Shown in pieces: positions 13,557-26,880 of a stretch of DNA of 64,000 nucleotides. The translations under genes were made by a program, and so were the position numbers. A model generated the notes under the pieces. It was not told the DNA's origin. It worked only from the letters and a program-made list of their open reading frames with translations, and did not search any database. The stretch spans positions 5,068,783 to 5,132,782 of the forward strand of contig NW_025920103.1 of assembly GCF_902686445.1 (NCBI RefSeq). Reading direction: 5' to 3'. The stretch's first letter is position 1; every line of letters starts with the position of its first letter. The stretch comes from Sciurus carolinensis. Taxonomy: Eukaryota > Chordata > Mammalia > Rodentia > Sciuridae.

Positions 13557-14088
13557 ATGATATTAATTTGTTTTTTATTACTCTAACAAAATACCTGAGG
13601 TGGGCTGAGATTGTGGCTCAGTGATAGAGAGCTTTTCTTGCTTCCCTTGCACATGCAAGGCACTGGGTTTAATTCTTAGCCCCACATATAAAAAAAGAAT
13701 GAAACAAAATTCTTGAGGCATACTACTTTTTAAAGAAAAACTTTGTTTTGGCTCGTGGTTCTAGAGTTGCAAGGTCTAGGGGCCATGTATAGTGATGGCC
13801 TTCTTGCAGGTTAATTCCTGAGGCTACACGGAGCATCATATGGCAAGAGACAGGGTGTACCCATGTGTACATGTTTGTCTTCTGGTATTTCTCTTTTTGT
13901 AAAACAACCATGATTCAATAATGAGTACTCTACCCCCAGTGAATTTATATAATCCTAATCACATCCCAAAGTCCTCACCTCCAAACTTGCCAGATTTTTT
14001 CCACTGTCTTGATACCTCACAATGGTGATTAAATTTAAACACCTGGAGTCTTGAGGAACTCTTGAATCATATCCAAACCATAGCACAG
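13557..14088 (-). mobile_element. MaLR-type LTR remnant (left arm)
   Basis: The pattern (ACAAAATACCTGAGG ... internal AATCACATCCCAAAGTCCTC ... ATATCCAAACCATAGCAC) is that of mammalian MaLR LTRs in reverse. An ID SINE (13601-13712) is inserted near its start, flanked by AAAATACCTGAGG/AAAATTCTTGAGG. Confidence 0.6.
13601..13712 (+). mobile_element. ID SINE nested in MaLR LTR (left arm)
   Basis: GGGCTGAGATTGTGGCTCAG to an A-rich tail, with an AAAAT..TGAGG-type duplication around it. Confidence 0.85.
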
Positions 14089-15045
14089 TCCTAAATCCCC
14101 CCATTGCTTTTCACTCATTACCTCCTATTTTTTTATATAGCCTAGATGGTTCAATTCAAATTACTTTCCTGCAAATTTTCTTATTTTCTTTGTTGCTCTT
14201 TGGTCTTTCCATTCTGGCAAAGCATCAGGACTGGATGAACCTAGTTTTTTTATCTTTACTGGTGCACTTAAGAGCCTTAAAATTGCCCAGAAAACATCCA
14301 GTGTGTCTCTATTACCTCAGATTCTCACTCCCTACTGCATAATTCCTTCATTCTTCTCAAACCTCTTAATTCCCTTCAAGTGTTACTTGAAATGACAGTC
14401 GTTCTCCAGGGACCTATGCTTCCTTTTGAAAACACTCTTCTCTTGGCCTTTGTCACACCACATTCCTTTTGTTTTCTTTTTCTCATTCTTTTTAATCCTT
14501 TTCTCTCTTACATTTTCTTCTGCTTTCCCTTGACTTCTAAAAGAAGAGCTCATTAAGATTAATTCCTCCTCTTTTTTCTCTTTGGTTTTGGTTTTAAATG
14601 TGATCTGCTTGCTGAAGTCTTTCATGTTAATTCTACCCAGAGTTTTCTTTGGGCTGGATGATCTTTGTTGTTGTTGTGGGTGACTGCCCTGTGCACTGTA
14701 GTATATACAGTTGCATCTTTGTCCTCTACTCACTAGGTGTCAGTGGAACTCCCTCTACCCAAGTTGTGACAATCAAAATAGATATTATCACATATTTCCT
14801 GGGGGATAAAATTTGCATTTGAGAGTTAGTTAAGCTCTCTTCTGAGAATCTATGGAAAACACCTTTTTGAAATCATCCACTTGAATGTCTCATAGGTATC
14901 ACAGATTTAAAATAAAAATGGATGCTTATTTTCTCTCCAAAGTATTCATTCTCCAGCTTTCCTCTTTTTATATCTTTTAAGATTCGTGAGGCATTGAAAG
15001 TATTTGGTTTTAATTTGGAGTGAATAGGAAAGCCTCAGGGTTTTT
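14089..15045. other. Left arm, inner end, no gene seen
   Basis: Shared with 31094-32039. An 18-bp segment at about 14446-14463 is missing from the right arm. A triplet run (GTT)n at 14667 varies in length between the arms. Confidence 0.65.
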
Positions 15046-18000
15046 GGGGTCAAGAAATGAGATGGTCCCACTTTGCTCAGACCTTTTTAGGAATAGACTA
15101 TTATTAGTTGGAAGATTGAAGCAGGAAGACCAGAGAGGAGGCAACTCTGGTAATACCAGTGAAGAATGGCAGTGCCCTGGGCCAGAGTGTTAATAGATGA
15201 AAGGTAAGAAGTAGTGTCTTTGGATTATTGCTTAAACATCAGTATTGCTGTGAAGAGTAGTACATTGTCCCATCATGAATTAATAACTTAGTGTTCTTAC
15301 ATTTCAAGGTTTTTCTAAGAACTTAGAAGAAACAGGTTTTGAATCAGAGGGAAAAGAGAGTAATGAAAACCCAGGAACTTCTGGGATTTTACTGGAAGGT
15401 ATTTCAGCTAGAATAAGGAGGTAAAATTAGGGATAAAACAGGATGAGTAAGCAAACCAACCTATACAGCCAGTTCTATCTCACAGTCCTGTCTATGACTG
15501 ATCTTCCCACTGTAAAACATGTACCTTTAGAAGAGAAGCTAGAAAAAACATAAATAAGGAGACTTTCCTTCATTAAATATGAGAAGCAAGTCATTTTGGA
15601 CTATATGGCCGTTTGCTGAGGTATGGTGGCTAATGGTGTTTGGGTATAGACAGGTGTTTGTTGTATAAGATTATCCAATACATTGCAAGATGCTTAGGAT
15701 CCCTCATTCTTCAGCAACTAGCAAGGGTGTGCTCCCTTATTGTGACCTCTCTACACATCAATTTCCAGAATATCCATGGGAGTTGGACATGCTCAACAGC
15801 AAACCACTAAGGCCCCTTTTCTAATTTCTCAGTTACCTTTCAGAAGGCTATGACATACTAGAAAAGAACAACACCTTGAATTATTTGTTTTAAATCATGG
15901 TTATTTAGAACATATCTACTAGAACTTTAAAATTAACTAATTTCCATTGCCGGTGCAATCAATAAATGTTTTTTTGTCCATGATATAGACCTTAACTATT
16001 AATTCTTAATTCTTTTTTTGAAGTTTTTTAGTTTGAATTCATCCTGTTTATTTATTCTTTATTTTATTTCTTTTTATTTTCTTTTTTGCAGTGCTGGGGA
16101 TTGAACCCAGGGCCTTGTGCTTGCAAGGCAGGCACTCTACCAACTGAGCTATACCCCCAGCCCTAATTCTTAATTCTTTAACAGAGGGTGTGGATGTCCC
16201 AGGGCTGTTTCTGAAGATAGTGGGAAGGACATAAGCTTCAGCAGCTTTTTTGCCTGCTCTGTAATGTAAGGGAACATGAACTAAAGTGAATGTGGAGTTT
16301 GGATGAAAAAGAAGTTCCTTGCTGGATTTTGTCAGAGGGTATGGGACTAGGATTAAAAGAGGGAGTTCAGTGACCAGTATGTGAATATTTATGTACATCA
16401 AGTCTTTATCAGGTCTATCTAGTATCAAAAGCTAAATGTGTTTTACATAATATTTTAAAAAGTAATAGAAAATAGAATGTAACATTTATCAGAATTATGA
16501 AGGGTTAAAGACTCAGTATTGGAATACTGGAAAATTTACCAAGGAAAAATTAACAATTTTTAATGTGTGACAATAACAGGACCAGGAGAAATGTATGTAT
16601 CAAGCATGACATGATACCCAAGATACCTGAAACTTACTGGTGTGAAAACATTAAAATTCAGTACATAAATGAGTAGAGTATTTCAGCAGTTAATAAGTAG
16701 TACAGTAAAATGTGGGAATATTCACCATAACTGGGTAATCAAATAAATGCATTTGAAATCAACTTTAAGTTACCACTTCCATTCTCTTAATGTACTGTTC
16801 TTAAGGGGTTTAAAAGAAAGGAGCCCATTCATAATTACTTGTTTATTATGCTTTCTCTATCCCTAGTCACGGATTTTCTCTGAATATTCTGTGTGATTTA
16901 AGACTCTTGTACCTTAGCCTTTTGGGTATTTTCCCCCTACCTACTGGTCTCCTGTCAGATTTTTACTGTTTTAGAGCAGCAAATAGAACCTGGAGGCATC
17001 CCTCCTGATGCAGTGCTGGTGAGCACACTGCACTGTCATTATGGGCATGTGATTCAATCCTTACCCCTAGAAGGGTGAGTCTTGAGGTTTGAGATGGTCA
17101 TTTCCTGCCTTGGAAATTTTTTGATGACTGTTGTTCTGAATAATTGAATTTTGGTGAATGTTTTGATGAACTACATTATGTTGTGTTGTTGAAATAGTAT
17201 GGCAAAATTTTTTAACAAAGTACAAAATAATATTTTTAGCATGATTTTAAACTGCATTTAAAAAGTAATATGCATAAATTAACTTTTAGATTTGACTGTT
17301 AATAAATTTTTAAATTTACCTTATAGTCTTTATGATAAATTATGTAATTAAAAAATCACCTGAAAAACTTGACCTCTGCCTCCTACATCACAGACTTACC
17401 TCTGGACCTCCTGTCCACTTATCTGGTCTAAGAGATAGGAGGATGGGACACCATATTTTCTGGAATTTGAGAATAATTGCATTTATGAGTTGAATTTGGT
17501 CCTCACACATATTTGAACTTACCACTGTTCCTTGATGCATGTAACTTGAGAGATACTGTTTTCTAAATAATTTTATCTTATGGGTGTATAGTACTTTGGT
17601 TTTAGTTTACAAATGTGTTCCTGTTATCAAAGATAAATGCCAGAGTTTCTAATGATGTCAAATATAAATGGTAATTGGCTCCTTTAACATATTTTGAGTA
17701 TTGACCAACCATCTCCCTGTGACCAACATAGATAATTTCTTTAGATAATCCTTGTCTGTTAGGGAAGACTGACACATCCAGAGGCACTCCACATGGTACC
17801 ATGAGTGCCTTGAGCATGTGATGAACAAAGTGCAGTGGAAGGCAGAGGGAAGGAGAAGTACATTTTTTATTTTTTTACCAAAAGAGGCCAGTGAAATGTA
17901 AGATTCTTCTGTAGTGTGATGACTCTTCAGCAGGACTCCAGAAAATAGACAAAATTTTTTGCCAGGAGGAAGGAAAAAAGGAAAAGCATGAACAGAAAGA

Positions 18001-18426
18001 CAGAGTTACAGAAGTACAGGATATGTTTAGAATCTATGGAAAGATTTTAGACAGGGGTATGACATGATATGTTTTGTGTATTTGAAATAAAATTGAGGTC
18101 AATGTGGAGAATGATTGTAACAGAAAAGTGATTCTCAAACTCTTCACTTTTGTTGTGTGCTCTCCAGTGTGACAATTAATTAAACATCCTCATATTTTAG
18201 ATTGCAACATAGATATAATTTATATTATGCACAGTTCTAGCCAGTCAACTTTGTGACCTCACTGTAGTTGTACATCAAAGTTCTCTTCTGAAATTCTGAA
18301 TAAGAACCAGTTGACTAAGGAAATGAGATCAGCTAAGAGGCCATTGCAATGTTCCTTTATGTTTGGCTGTATAGCTCTGGTGTCAGAGTTGATGTATAGG
18401 GGAAGGGAAAAAAGAAATTACAGACC
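15046..18426. other. Spacer, no gene seen apart from an ID SINE
   Basis: No conserved coding sequence or recognised repeat other than the SINE at 16085. Confidence 0.5.
16085..16165 (-). mobile_element. ID SINE
   Basis: Well-preserved unit in reverse (TGCTGGGGATTGAACCCAGG ... CTACCAACTGAGCTATACCC). In the spacer. Confidence 0.9.
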
Positions 18427-18605
18427 AGTGTTTCTCAAATTTTTATGTTAATATGAATTGCCTGGGGAATTAAATGTAGATTCTGATGCAGCAGGTCTGG
18501 GGAGGGCCTGAGATTCAACATTTCTATAGGTTCACAGTGATGCCAACATCTTTTTCTATGGACCATATTTAAGTAGCAAGAGTGAGATAACTTTGCTGTG
18601 AGACT
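18427..18605 (+). mobile_element. MER5-like hAT-Charlie fragment
   Basis: Pattern GTGTTTCTCAAATTTT ... GAATTGCCTGGGGAATT ... GATGCAGCAGGTCTGGGG resembles MER5-type non-autonomous DNA transposons. From recall of the consensus. Confidence 0.55.
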
Positions 18606-19363
18606 CCAAAGATTAGATGGTGATGTCATCATTTGAAATGAAGAACACAAGAATAAATCAAGGTAGGGGAGAATTTGAGGAATCTGAGTCCTTCTGGTAT
18701 ATTCAGGTCAATGACTAATGATAAATGGATATTCGAATATTATGCGTAAGGGAAAAATGAGTCCTTGAGGTAAAAATTTGGGAATCAGCATTTCATAGCT
18801 GGTACTAAAGACTGTGAGAATCAATGGTATTACCTACAAGGAGGAGATGAAAATATTAGAAAATATACTTATTCCTGTTTGCTAGAATTTTAATGCTTCA
18901 TTCAAGTGACTGTAAACTAGCAATGGGGAAGAAATTTGAGCGCTTCCTCCCTGTGAGTATTTTTTGGGGTAAATACAGGAATGGGGAAATCTTTGGAAAA
19001 TAGCTTTCTTCCTTGGTAATGACCCTTAAAGAAGTTAAATATTCCATGGATCAGTTTAAGAATGCATTGAAGTGTCTTTTCTTATAAAATTCCATTCATA
19101 AAAAAATACATATTAAGCATCGTCAATATGCCAGGCATTCTTTTTGAAGCTCTGACTTAAATAAAATGAATCCTTGATACAGTGGAGTTTATGGGGAGAT
19201 GGACAAAAGTAATTATAATAAAGTATGGTAAATGCTGTGATAGGGAAGTGTAGGATGATATGAGAACTTGTACATCAGGGGCATATGACTCAATGGGAGA
19301 CACGGGGTGACCTTCCCAAGGAAGTAGCATTTAAACTGAGACCAGAAGGCTTGAATGGAGGTG

Positions 19364-19821
19364 TATCGGGTCCCCTCTGGCCGCAGAGAGAGACACGACA
19401 AATGTCCGAAGCTTTGGAAGTTTATTGTGCACAGTTTCTTTCCTACGCTTCTCTTACCCCTAGCTTCTGCGCACTCTCAGCTTCCCTTTTCCCAGCTCCT
19501 CTCCCGCTGCTGCCGCGGCCGCCGCCGTCACCGCCGCCGTCGCCGCAGCTTCTTCCGCTCCGTTCGTTCCGTTTTTTCTCCCCTCGCTCTCCCACCCACC
19601 AGGCTTATATACACTTCAATCAATCAGGGGAGAGTACACGAGATAAACGCGGACAGCTGCAGACACAGGATGGGTACACGAGGGGGCATGCTCTAGTCAC
19701 ATTGTTAACTAGCCAATTATTGGAATTCGCTGGTTGTTTACTGTATAGCTGGCCGCCTCTGGCTCAGCGTCAGGCGCCATCTTGACCATGTCTAAGGCCA
19801 GGGGCTCTAGAAACCCCAACA
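19364..19821 (-). mobile_element. Solo LTR of the same ERV family
   Basis: The reverse complement begins TGTTGGGG and ends GACCCGATA, aligning over its whole length with the LTRs at 36417 and 42884, including the TATATAA box, CAAGATGGCGCC, triplet tract and AATAAA. It is flanked by GAGGTG at 19358-19363 and 19822-19827, a 6-bp target duplication. No internal sequence is left, so it presumably arose by LTR-LTR recombination. It is more diverged than the two LTRs of the full element are from each other. Reading frames through its GC-rich triplet tract are not genes. Confidence 0.93.
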
Positions 19822-19827
19822 GAGGTG

Positions 19828-21080
19828 ACCTACAAAAAGAGGAAAAAATGGACTTGGAAGCAGTGTCCTAGAGGGCAGAAAAACCTGCAGGTTGTTGGGG
19901 TTCAATATCATCTGACCCATGGGTATGTGGGGTAAGATTGATGAGAGATGTTCTTGGAGAAGGAACCAGAGTCCATGCTAGGGAGTGACCCTTGGGACAT
20001 GGGATGGGGAAAGAAAATGATGTAGAAGGAAAAACTTATTATTCTACCTTGGTGTAAATCAAACAGTAGTCTTATGTGAATGATTTTACAAGGCTTTTGT
20101 GGACTCATTATTAGAATGAGATGTTTACATTGTTTCTATAGGAAAAATGTTCTGTGCTTCAAAAGCTATATTATAATTGCTCTTTCAAAAAGTTTTTTTA
20201 ACCATTTGGGAACTGCTTGGATAAGTGCATGACTAGTGCTTTTTGCTACTTGTGCTAAAAATGTGCTTTTACTGATATTTTAAAATGAGGCTACAGTGTT
20301 GATTTTCTCACTCTCTGATGTGGTTGAATTTTATTTTCTTGATCAGATTTAGAAAATATATGGAAAAATATTCATAAATATTTATAAATTTCAAAGTGTT
20401 CCAAAAAAGTTAAGGATTTTCTCTGTGAACTATATTATGGGTTGTGTTATATACCAAGAAACTGACATTATTAATTAATAGAAAGTAAAAGATTACTGTG
20501 GTTTCACCACTAAAGTCAAGTGTAATGCAGAAAGAAAACAATAAAATGATAAAATGACTTGCATTTTAAAATACTTAATCATAAGCTATAATTAACTATA
20601 GGTACAGTTGAATTTTTAAATCAGGAAGAAGCTGGTAAGTTCAGTCACTTTGTAAAATAAGTTTATATGAACTGCATTTTGTTTAAGAAAAATGTAGACC
20701 GAAACTGAAGCTCTCAAGTTCCCATGTCTGCAACATGTAAAGTTAATCTCATCCACGTTCTTATCAGAAAAAAACATGTTTCTATATCAGGTAGAAGTGA
20801 TTTCAGGAGAAGTTAAAAAAAAAACCCTACTGAAAATGACTTCAATAATAAACACATTTTATTATCTAACTAGATAGATAACTAGAAGATCTGGTTTTAT
20901 AGTTGTTTCATACAGCAGCTAACTGCTGTCATCAGACTGTGGTACTTCCTGTCTTTCCATTATACAGTCCTGGATGAGGTTGCTCTTTGTCTGCAGACTT
21001 CTCCCTTCCTGGTCTACAGATAGCAGCTTGAGCTCTAAGAAATTCACTTAAATATCAAACTAATCAAGATTTTAAGAAAA
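19828..21080. other. Spacer, nothing recognised
   Basis: AT-rich, no feature seen. Confidence 0.5.
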
Positions 21081-21092
21081 GGGTATATCTTT

Positions 21093-21180
21093 TTTTTTTT
21101 TTTACCCAATTTAAAACCTTTTTTTTTTTTAGGCTTTTTAAATTTTTTTTATTGTAAACAAATGGGGGTACAACTTCTTA
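21093..21180 (-). mobile_element. Very short L1 3' insertion with 12-bp target duplication
   Basis: GGGTATATCTTT occurs at 21081-21092 and 21181-21192 and encloses about 88 bases of T-rich sequence with the L1-end motif ATTGTAAACAAATGGGG. A (TTTTTG)n run follows at about 21198-21226. Confidence 0.75.
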
Positions 21181-22384
21181 GGGTATATCTTTGATGTTTT
21201 TGTTTTTGTTTTTGTTTTTGTTTGAATGAAGAAGACTTTCTTAGACTCCTTCTGGAAGACTTGACCTCTCTAGCCAAAATTGCATCTCATATACATCAGT
21301 TGCATCTCAGGGACCTGCAAGTCCTATTTAGCTGAGACTAGACAAAATTCATGGCACTCCACCTGTGCCACTGTGAACACAGTTAGGATTCTCTTATTCT
21401 AATTTCTCCCAAGGCCAAATTATTTATGCCTGGGCTCTTAATCACTTTCAATCTCTTAGAAGAACCTACTCTGTTAATCATTCTTCTTGCCTGCATTTTT
21501 TCAGGTTTTTTTTCTCACTTTTAAACTCAAGTTTATTACAAAAAAAATCTTCAGATGCCATCTCCATTTTCCCCTCTCATTTTTCCTTAAATTCCCTGCA
21601 ATTTGTATTCTGGTCATAATAGAGAGTCTCCGTTTCCATAATTTTCAGTGAACATCTGATTACCTAATCCTTTGCCACTTTTTTTTTCCATCAGTTTTCT
21701 TCATTTTTGTCCTTCTGTTCTGTATTTCACTTGTTTGTACTATATGCCTTATTATTGTCTTTCTGTTTTTCTTGCTTAGTTGTTTGTTCTTTTTCTAAGA
21801 TTTTCTTTAGATAGCAAGATTGGGTTATTAATTTAAACCATTTTTATGGATGTTATTTTGCCTCTTTGCAGTGTTTTATTTAGCTGCACTATAAATTTTG
21901 GTGTGTTGCATTTTAGTTTTCATTTTCAAAGGATATTTTCCCACTTCCTTTGTGAATTTCTTCTTTAAAAATGTAGTATTTAGATGTATGTTGTTTGATT
22001 TCTCCTTATTTGTGAATTTTCCCAAATTGCTTCTGGTATTGATTTCCAGAAGGAAATAATTCCATTCCATTCCTTCTTTTATATTATTTAGGGTTCTTTA
22101 TTTAGTGTTCATTGTCTACCACATGGTCTATTTTGGAGAATATTTAATGTCCACTTTAAAAGAAAGTCTAATGGGTTTGGATGCAGAGTATTGTATAAAT
22201 GTCTGTAGGTCTGTTATCTTACAATGTTGTTCAAAACATCTTTGATATTGCTATTTTCCTTATTGTTTTTCTTTCTAGTATTTAGTGGGAGAAGTTGAAG
22301 TCCCTAATTAATATTTTAATTATGCTTTTTCCTTATTTGTCCCTCTGATGTTAGGTGCAAATTTATTTTTATTTGAAGAAATGA

Positions 22385-22725
22385 CCTGAGTCTTAAAAGT
22401 CATCAAATGTTCATGAGTTGAAGGCTCATTCCCAAAAAGCAGAGTTCATAGTTGGGACCTTTGGGAGGTGATTGGATCATGAGGGTTCTTGCCTTATTAT
22501 TGGATCAGTACATTTGTTGATTTATATCTTAATGGGTTATGGGGAATGGGTGTGTTAGAAAAGTGAACTCTTTTCTATGTCCTGGACACCATGAGGTCAG
22601 CAGCTTCCCTTCATCATGTGCTTCTCACTATATAGTGCCTTGCTATAGGCCTAAAGCAATCAGGCCTTGCAAACATGAACTGAAACCATGAACCAAATAA
22701 ATCTTTCCTCTTAAGTTTTTTTGAA
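22385..22725 (+). mobile_element. MaLR-type LTR remnant
   Basis: Holds GGGAGGTGATTGGATCATGAGGG, the CCATGAGGTCAGCAGC region and the AATAAATCTTTCCTC end typical of MaLR LTRs in plus orientation. Confidence 0.6.
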
Positions 22726-23045
22726 ATTTTTTTTTGATGTTTATTTGGTTGAATCCAAGGACATAGAAATCTGGATACAGAGGACTTCCTGTACATTTTA
22801 TAAGAACTTACATCTGATTTATATTTACTTTTTGTCAAAAGAGACATTTTTCCTTCATTTTTCTTTTCATTTCATCTTTTCTGTGCTATTCTTTATATAT
22901 TAGTAACTCAACAATATATATAATTTTTTACTTTATATAATCATTCCTTTTAAAGGGACTGGGAGAAGAAAGGAGAGCATGTTCATATTCATAGGTAGTT
23001 ATGTTAGATCTTTTTATGTTTCATTCTTTATTCCTGCAGATTTGG

Positions 23046-23146
23046 ATATTCACTGTATTGCCCAGGTTGGCTTTATATTAGTGATCCTTTAACCTCCAAC
23101 TCTCAGGTAACTGAGGTTACAGGAGTGTACCACTGTGCCTGGTTTG
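23046..23146 (-). mobile_element. B1 remnant
   Basis: TGTATTGCCCAGGTTGGC ... GGTTACAGGAGTGTACCACT in reverse B1 order. Confidence 0.75.
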
Positions 23147-25349
23147 AATTGTTCTTCTGTCATTTCAAATCTGTTTTTGGTTTCCTCTCGGTAATTTTTC
23201 AATTTAAAACTTATTTTATTTTTCAATTCTAAAACTTCTATTTTTATACCATCTATGTCTCTATGGATATTCTTTGTTTGATGAGACATTGTAATTATAC
23301 TTTAATTCCTTATGTGTAATTTCTTTTAGTTTTTTAACTTATTTACAATAACTACTTTGAAATCTCTGTTAAGTCCAACATCTGTACCCCTTTAAAAACA
23401 GTTTTTATTGCCTCCCTTTTTGCCCAGCTTATGGGTCACAGATGACTGTTTCTTTTCACAATTTTAAATTCATGTTGAAAAACTGACATATTAGATAAAA
23501 TAGTGTAGTTAGTGACCATACAGATGCCCTTCTGGAAATGGAGATGTATTGATGTTCTTTGGTTGACCACTTGTTAATGAGTTAGCTGAAATGACATTGT
23601 GAAGTCTGTTTCCCCACAATGTACAGTTTGACATGTCAATGTTCAGATTTCTTTTCTTTATTTTTCTTTTAGATTTGCAATCCTATGCTTACCCCCTGAT
23701 GAGTATACGCCACATATTGGTCAAAGTGTGTGTTTATACCTCTGTGTCAATTATATTTTTTATTGTTTGCTGTTGGATATGTGTGTTTCTTATCAATTGT
23801 AACAGAATTGAAGTAATTTTTGTTTTGTCCCATGTTTATATGGAAACGAGTAGATTGGAGTTTCCATTTCCATTTATACCTGAGAGAGAGCAACCTTGGG
23901 CATACCCACAATCCTCTAGATTGCCAGGTATGTGTGTGCTTTTAACACCCAGATTCCTAGTTATTATTCTTGCAGCAGTATAGGTTTGTGTTCAGCCACA
24001 GTTTGATCAAAGTTTTTGTTCATCTTCTAGTGACAGTGAGGTGTCCTTTTATTGAAGATCTGTGTGGTTTGAACATATTTTCATGTGCCCCATGAACTGC
24101 TTTGATTGTTTTTGAGTTAGTGCAGTCTACCACTTGCATATAATCTTCCCAATGCCCAGATTTTGCTGTGTCCTTGCTATTCCTTTCCTGGTTCTCTCTT
24201 TTAAACTTCTCATTGCTCTGCTATTTTGTTGGGTGCTGCTTTTATCATGGGGATGTGAACCACTTCTTAATTGCTTTCCATGAAGATCTTGTTGTTTACA
24301 GCATTGTACTTAGGTATTTATTTCATAAGCTGTCTTGCAAATACTTAGTTCCATCACAACATAGGAGCTGTTTGTCCTTGAGTCTTGCTTCTTTAGTTTG
24401 CCTCTCCTACTAGGCAGAACTTTGTACCACTGAACAAGAAAAAAGGATAGTTGTCCACTTCTCTCAGACTGACACTCTTGCTTTACCTAAGGTGGTTAGG
24501 AGCCAGGGCATCCCCTAGTTTTGTTGGATTGTTCCTCTGGGTGTGGAACCTGTGCTTTATCCACAAGCTGGGCCAGGAGTGATAGCAGCCTAATATTAGG
24601 CTGTTGCACCTAAGGTAGAACTTTCACCCCTCACATGAGGAAGTTGGCTGGAGGAAGAGAACTCTAATCCTCTGATTCTGCCATAAAGGTGTAGGGAAAA
24701 TGAGAAGTGCCAGTGGCCTATCTTCCTTGACTGAAATTGTAGCCATAGACTGGGTACTGAATGAAAAGGAAACCCCCTTTTTCTTGAATAGATATATCTA
24801 AACTAGAGCTTATGGTATACTTTCTTAAGTCAGAACTTGGAACTGTGGGTGATATAAGGAGAGAGAAGATTGTGGCTCATATGTCACCGAGTAGCACTTA
24901 CTATGATTTAGTAGATTTTCTTGAGTGAAACTCTTAACACACTTTCCAGAGACATTAAATGACTGTTTGAAATAATTTTTCCTAGTCAAGTTGCTGTTTA
25001 TTGGGGACAGATTCTGTAACACTTTTTATTCTTCATTCCAAAATTTGGTCTCCTGATTTTACCCATTTTAAAAAATTGATAATTTTTTAAATCTCTTATT
25101 GTTTATATATTAATTTATACATTTCTGATCTTCAGTATTCTCCATCCATTTTGTATCCATGCCCTTTACCTTTTGAAAGACTTGAGAAATTTTTCCTGTA
25201 GATTTTATTACATTCTGGAGTTTGGTGTTTGCATACTTGTGTTGTCAGTCAGCATATTCCTTTGATCTCTGTATTTGCTACAGCAACCCCAAAACGTGAT
25301 CAGACTCAGGTTTGATCCCTTAGGCAGTACTATATGTGGAATTTAGCAA
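23147..25349. other. Spacer, nothing recognised
   Basis: Several short frames, none resembling a known protein. Confidence 0.5.
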
Positions 25350-25490
25350 AATACAGCATGCCTCTGAATCACCTGCTGGGGTTATTAAAGCAAATATTAC
25401 TGAGTGCCAAGCCCACACTTTCTAATTCCAGGTCTGAGAATTTGCATTTCTTGCAAGTACCTAAGTGATGCTCAGGCTGCTGAAAAACAT
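25350..25490 (+). mobile_element. MER5-like hAT-Charlie fragment
   Basis: Holds TGAATCACCTGCTGGGG, then CAGGTCTGAGAATTTGCATT and GTGATGCTCAGGCTGCTG, the usual order in MER5-type elements. Confidence 0.55.
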
Positions 25491-26429
25491 ATTTTTAATG
25501 TCTGGTGGCATCTCTTTTTGTATCCTAGTAGCTATGTGTGCTTACTTTAAATGTTCATTTATTTGACAAATGTCAATATTCTAATTTTTTCATTGGAATA
25601 TTTTTATAAAGTGATGCTTACCCTTACCTAGTAATTTTAGTACTTATTTACCAGTGTATGGGTAACTAAGAAAAGGTAAGGTAATTTCTTGATATTTTTC
25701 ACTTGGATTTACTGATCATAAGATAATGAGGTGGTTCTCTATGATGTCTCGTATGAGAACAGAGTGTAGTTCAAGCCATTAACCAGGAATATCTGTCCTC
25801 AGGAACTCACAGTTCAGTAATGAGAGTTTGAGAATGCCAAAGTCATGTGGATATCCTGCATTAGCTCACCACTCAAGTTCAAATACAAGCATTAGATGTG
25901 GGAATGACCCTCTAGAACCAAATGACTTGATTACCTCCACCCCCTATCCTGTTTTTCCCAGAAGCAGCTCCTTCCAGTCCCTTTTGATTTGTAACACCAT
26001 AAATAATGCAAGCGCAGTCTCCTTTTGTTAGAGCCAGACCCTCAGGCTGGCTCAATCTGTCATACTCCTACTCTTAAAGACAATTTTGTCTTCTGCCTTT
26101 ATTTCTCATAAATAAATTTCATAGTTTATTATTTTGCAGCCAGCCCATCTCTCTGACAGGAATCCTTTCTGTCACCCATGGGGGATGTGTGGTAAGAGAT
26201 CTCTATGTATTGAAGGTTATTCTTAGCATTAAACATATTAGATGGGTCTAATCCATTTCAGGTACTATCGTTATTGAAGCTGACATTATTATGTCTTTGG
26301 TCAGTGGGAGACACTTGAAGTTGACTCCTGAATCCTAAAATCAGTCATTTCTGTTAGAAGCCCTGTCTAAAGTGTGATATCAGCTTAGTCATTGTTTGTT
26401 TTTTCTGACAGAAGTTAGAAATATGTATT

Positions 26430-26880
26430 TGTTTAGTCACCTTTTTTAGCTGCTGTGACCAAAGGACCTGACAAGAACAATTTTAGAGGAGGAAAAGCTT
26501 ACTTGTTGCTCACACTTTCAGAGATCTCAGTCCATAGATGGCCAATTCCATTCCTCAGAGTGTGAGGCAAGGCCATACATCATAGCAGAAGACTGTGACG
26601 GAAGAAAGTGACTCAGGACATTGCGCTAAGAAGCAGAGAGAGAGAGCGCTCTGTTCAACAAGGACAAAATATAAACCAAAAGACATGCATGCCCCCAGAA
26701 ACCCATCTTCTCCAGCCACACCCTACCTGCCTATAGTTACCACCAAGTTAAACCCTACCAGGAGATTAATGTGCTGATTAGGTTAAACGTCTCATAACCC
26801 AATCATTTAAACTCTAAACTTTCTTGCATTTTCTCCAAAAAATGAGTTTTTGGGAGCACCTAATATCTAAACCATAACAG
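26430..26880 (-). mobile_element. MaLR-type LTR remnant
   Basis: Begins GCTGCTGTGACCAAAGG, continues through GAGATCTCAGTCCATAG and CATAGCAGAAGACTGTG, and ends ATATCTAAACCATAACAG, the reversed layout of such LTRs. Subfamily not assigned. Confidence 0.5.

Larger units (their letters stand above)
1..15045 (+). repeat. Left arm of large inverted repeat (palindrome)
   Basis: This stretch recurs as its reverse complement between 31094 and 58195. Anchor pairs read directly: 1 with 58195, 273 with 57923, 274 with 51548, 2677 with about 49140, 3994 with 49139, 9745-9750 with the ERV target site (36411-36416 and 43361-43366), 13301-13339 (CA)n with 32784-32835 (TG)n, and 15043 with 31094. Compared stretches differ by about 1.5-3%, with scattered small indels. 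The outer end lies outside the window and the inner partner runs into the assembly gap. Confidence 0.95.

Noticed and set aside
16085..16165. tRNA gene
   Set aside because: tRNA-like boxes belong to an ID SINE with an A-rich tail; the same unit recurs more than a dozen times in the window.
19285..19785. 166-codon Pro/Leu-rich frame
   Set aside because: It runs antisense through the GC-rich triplet tract of the solo LTR. The similar frames at 36541-36903 and 42920-43433 lie in the other LTRs.
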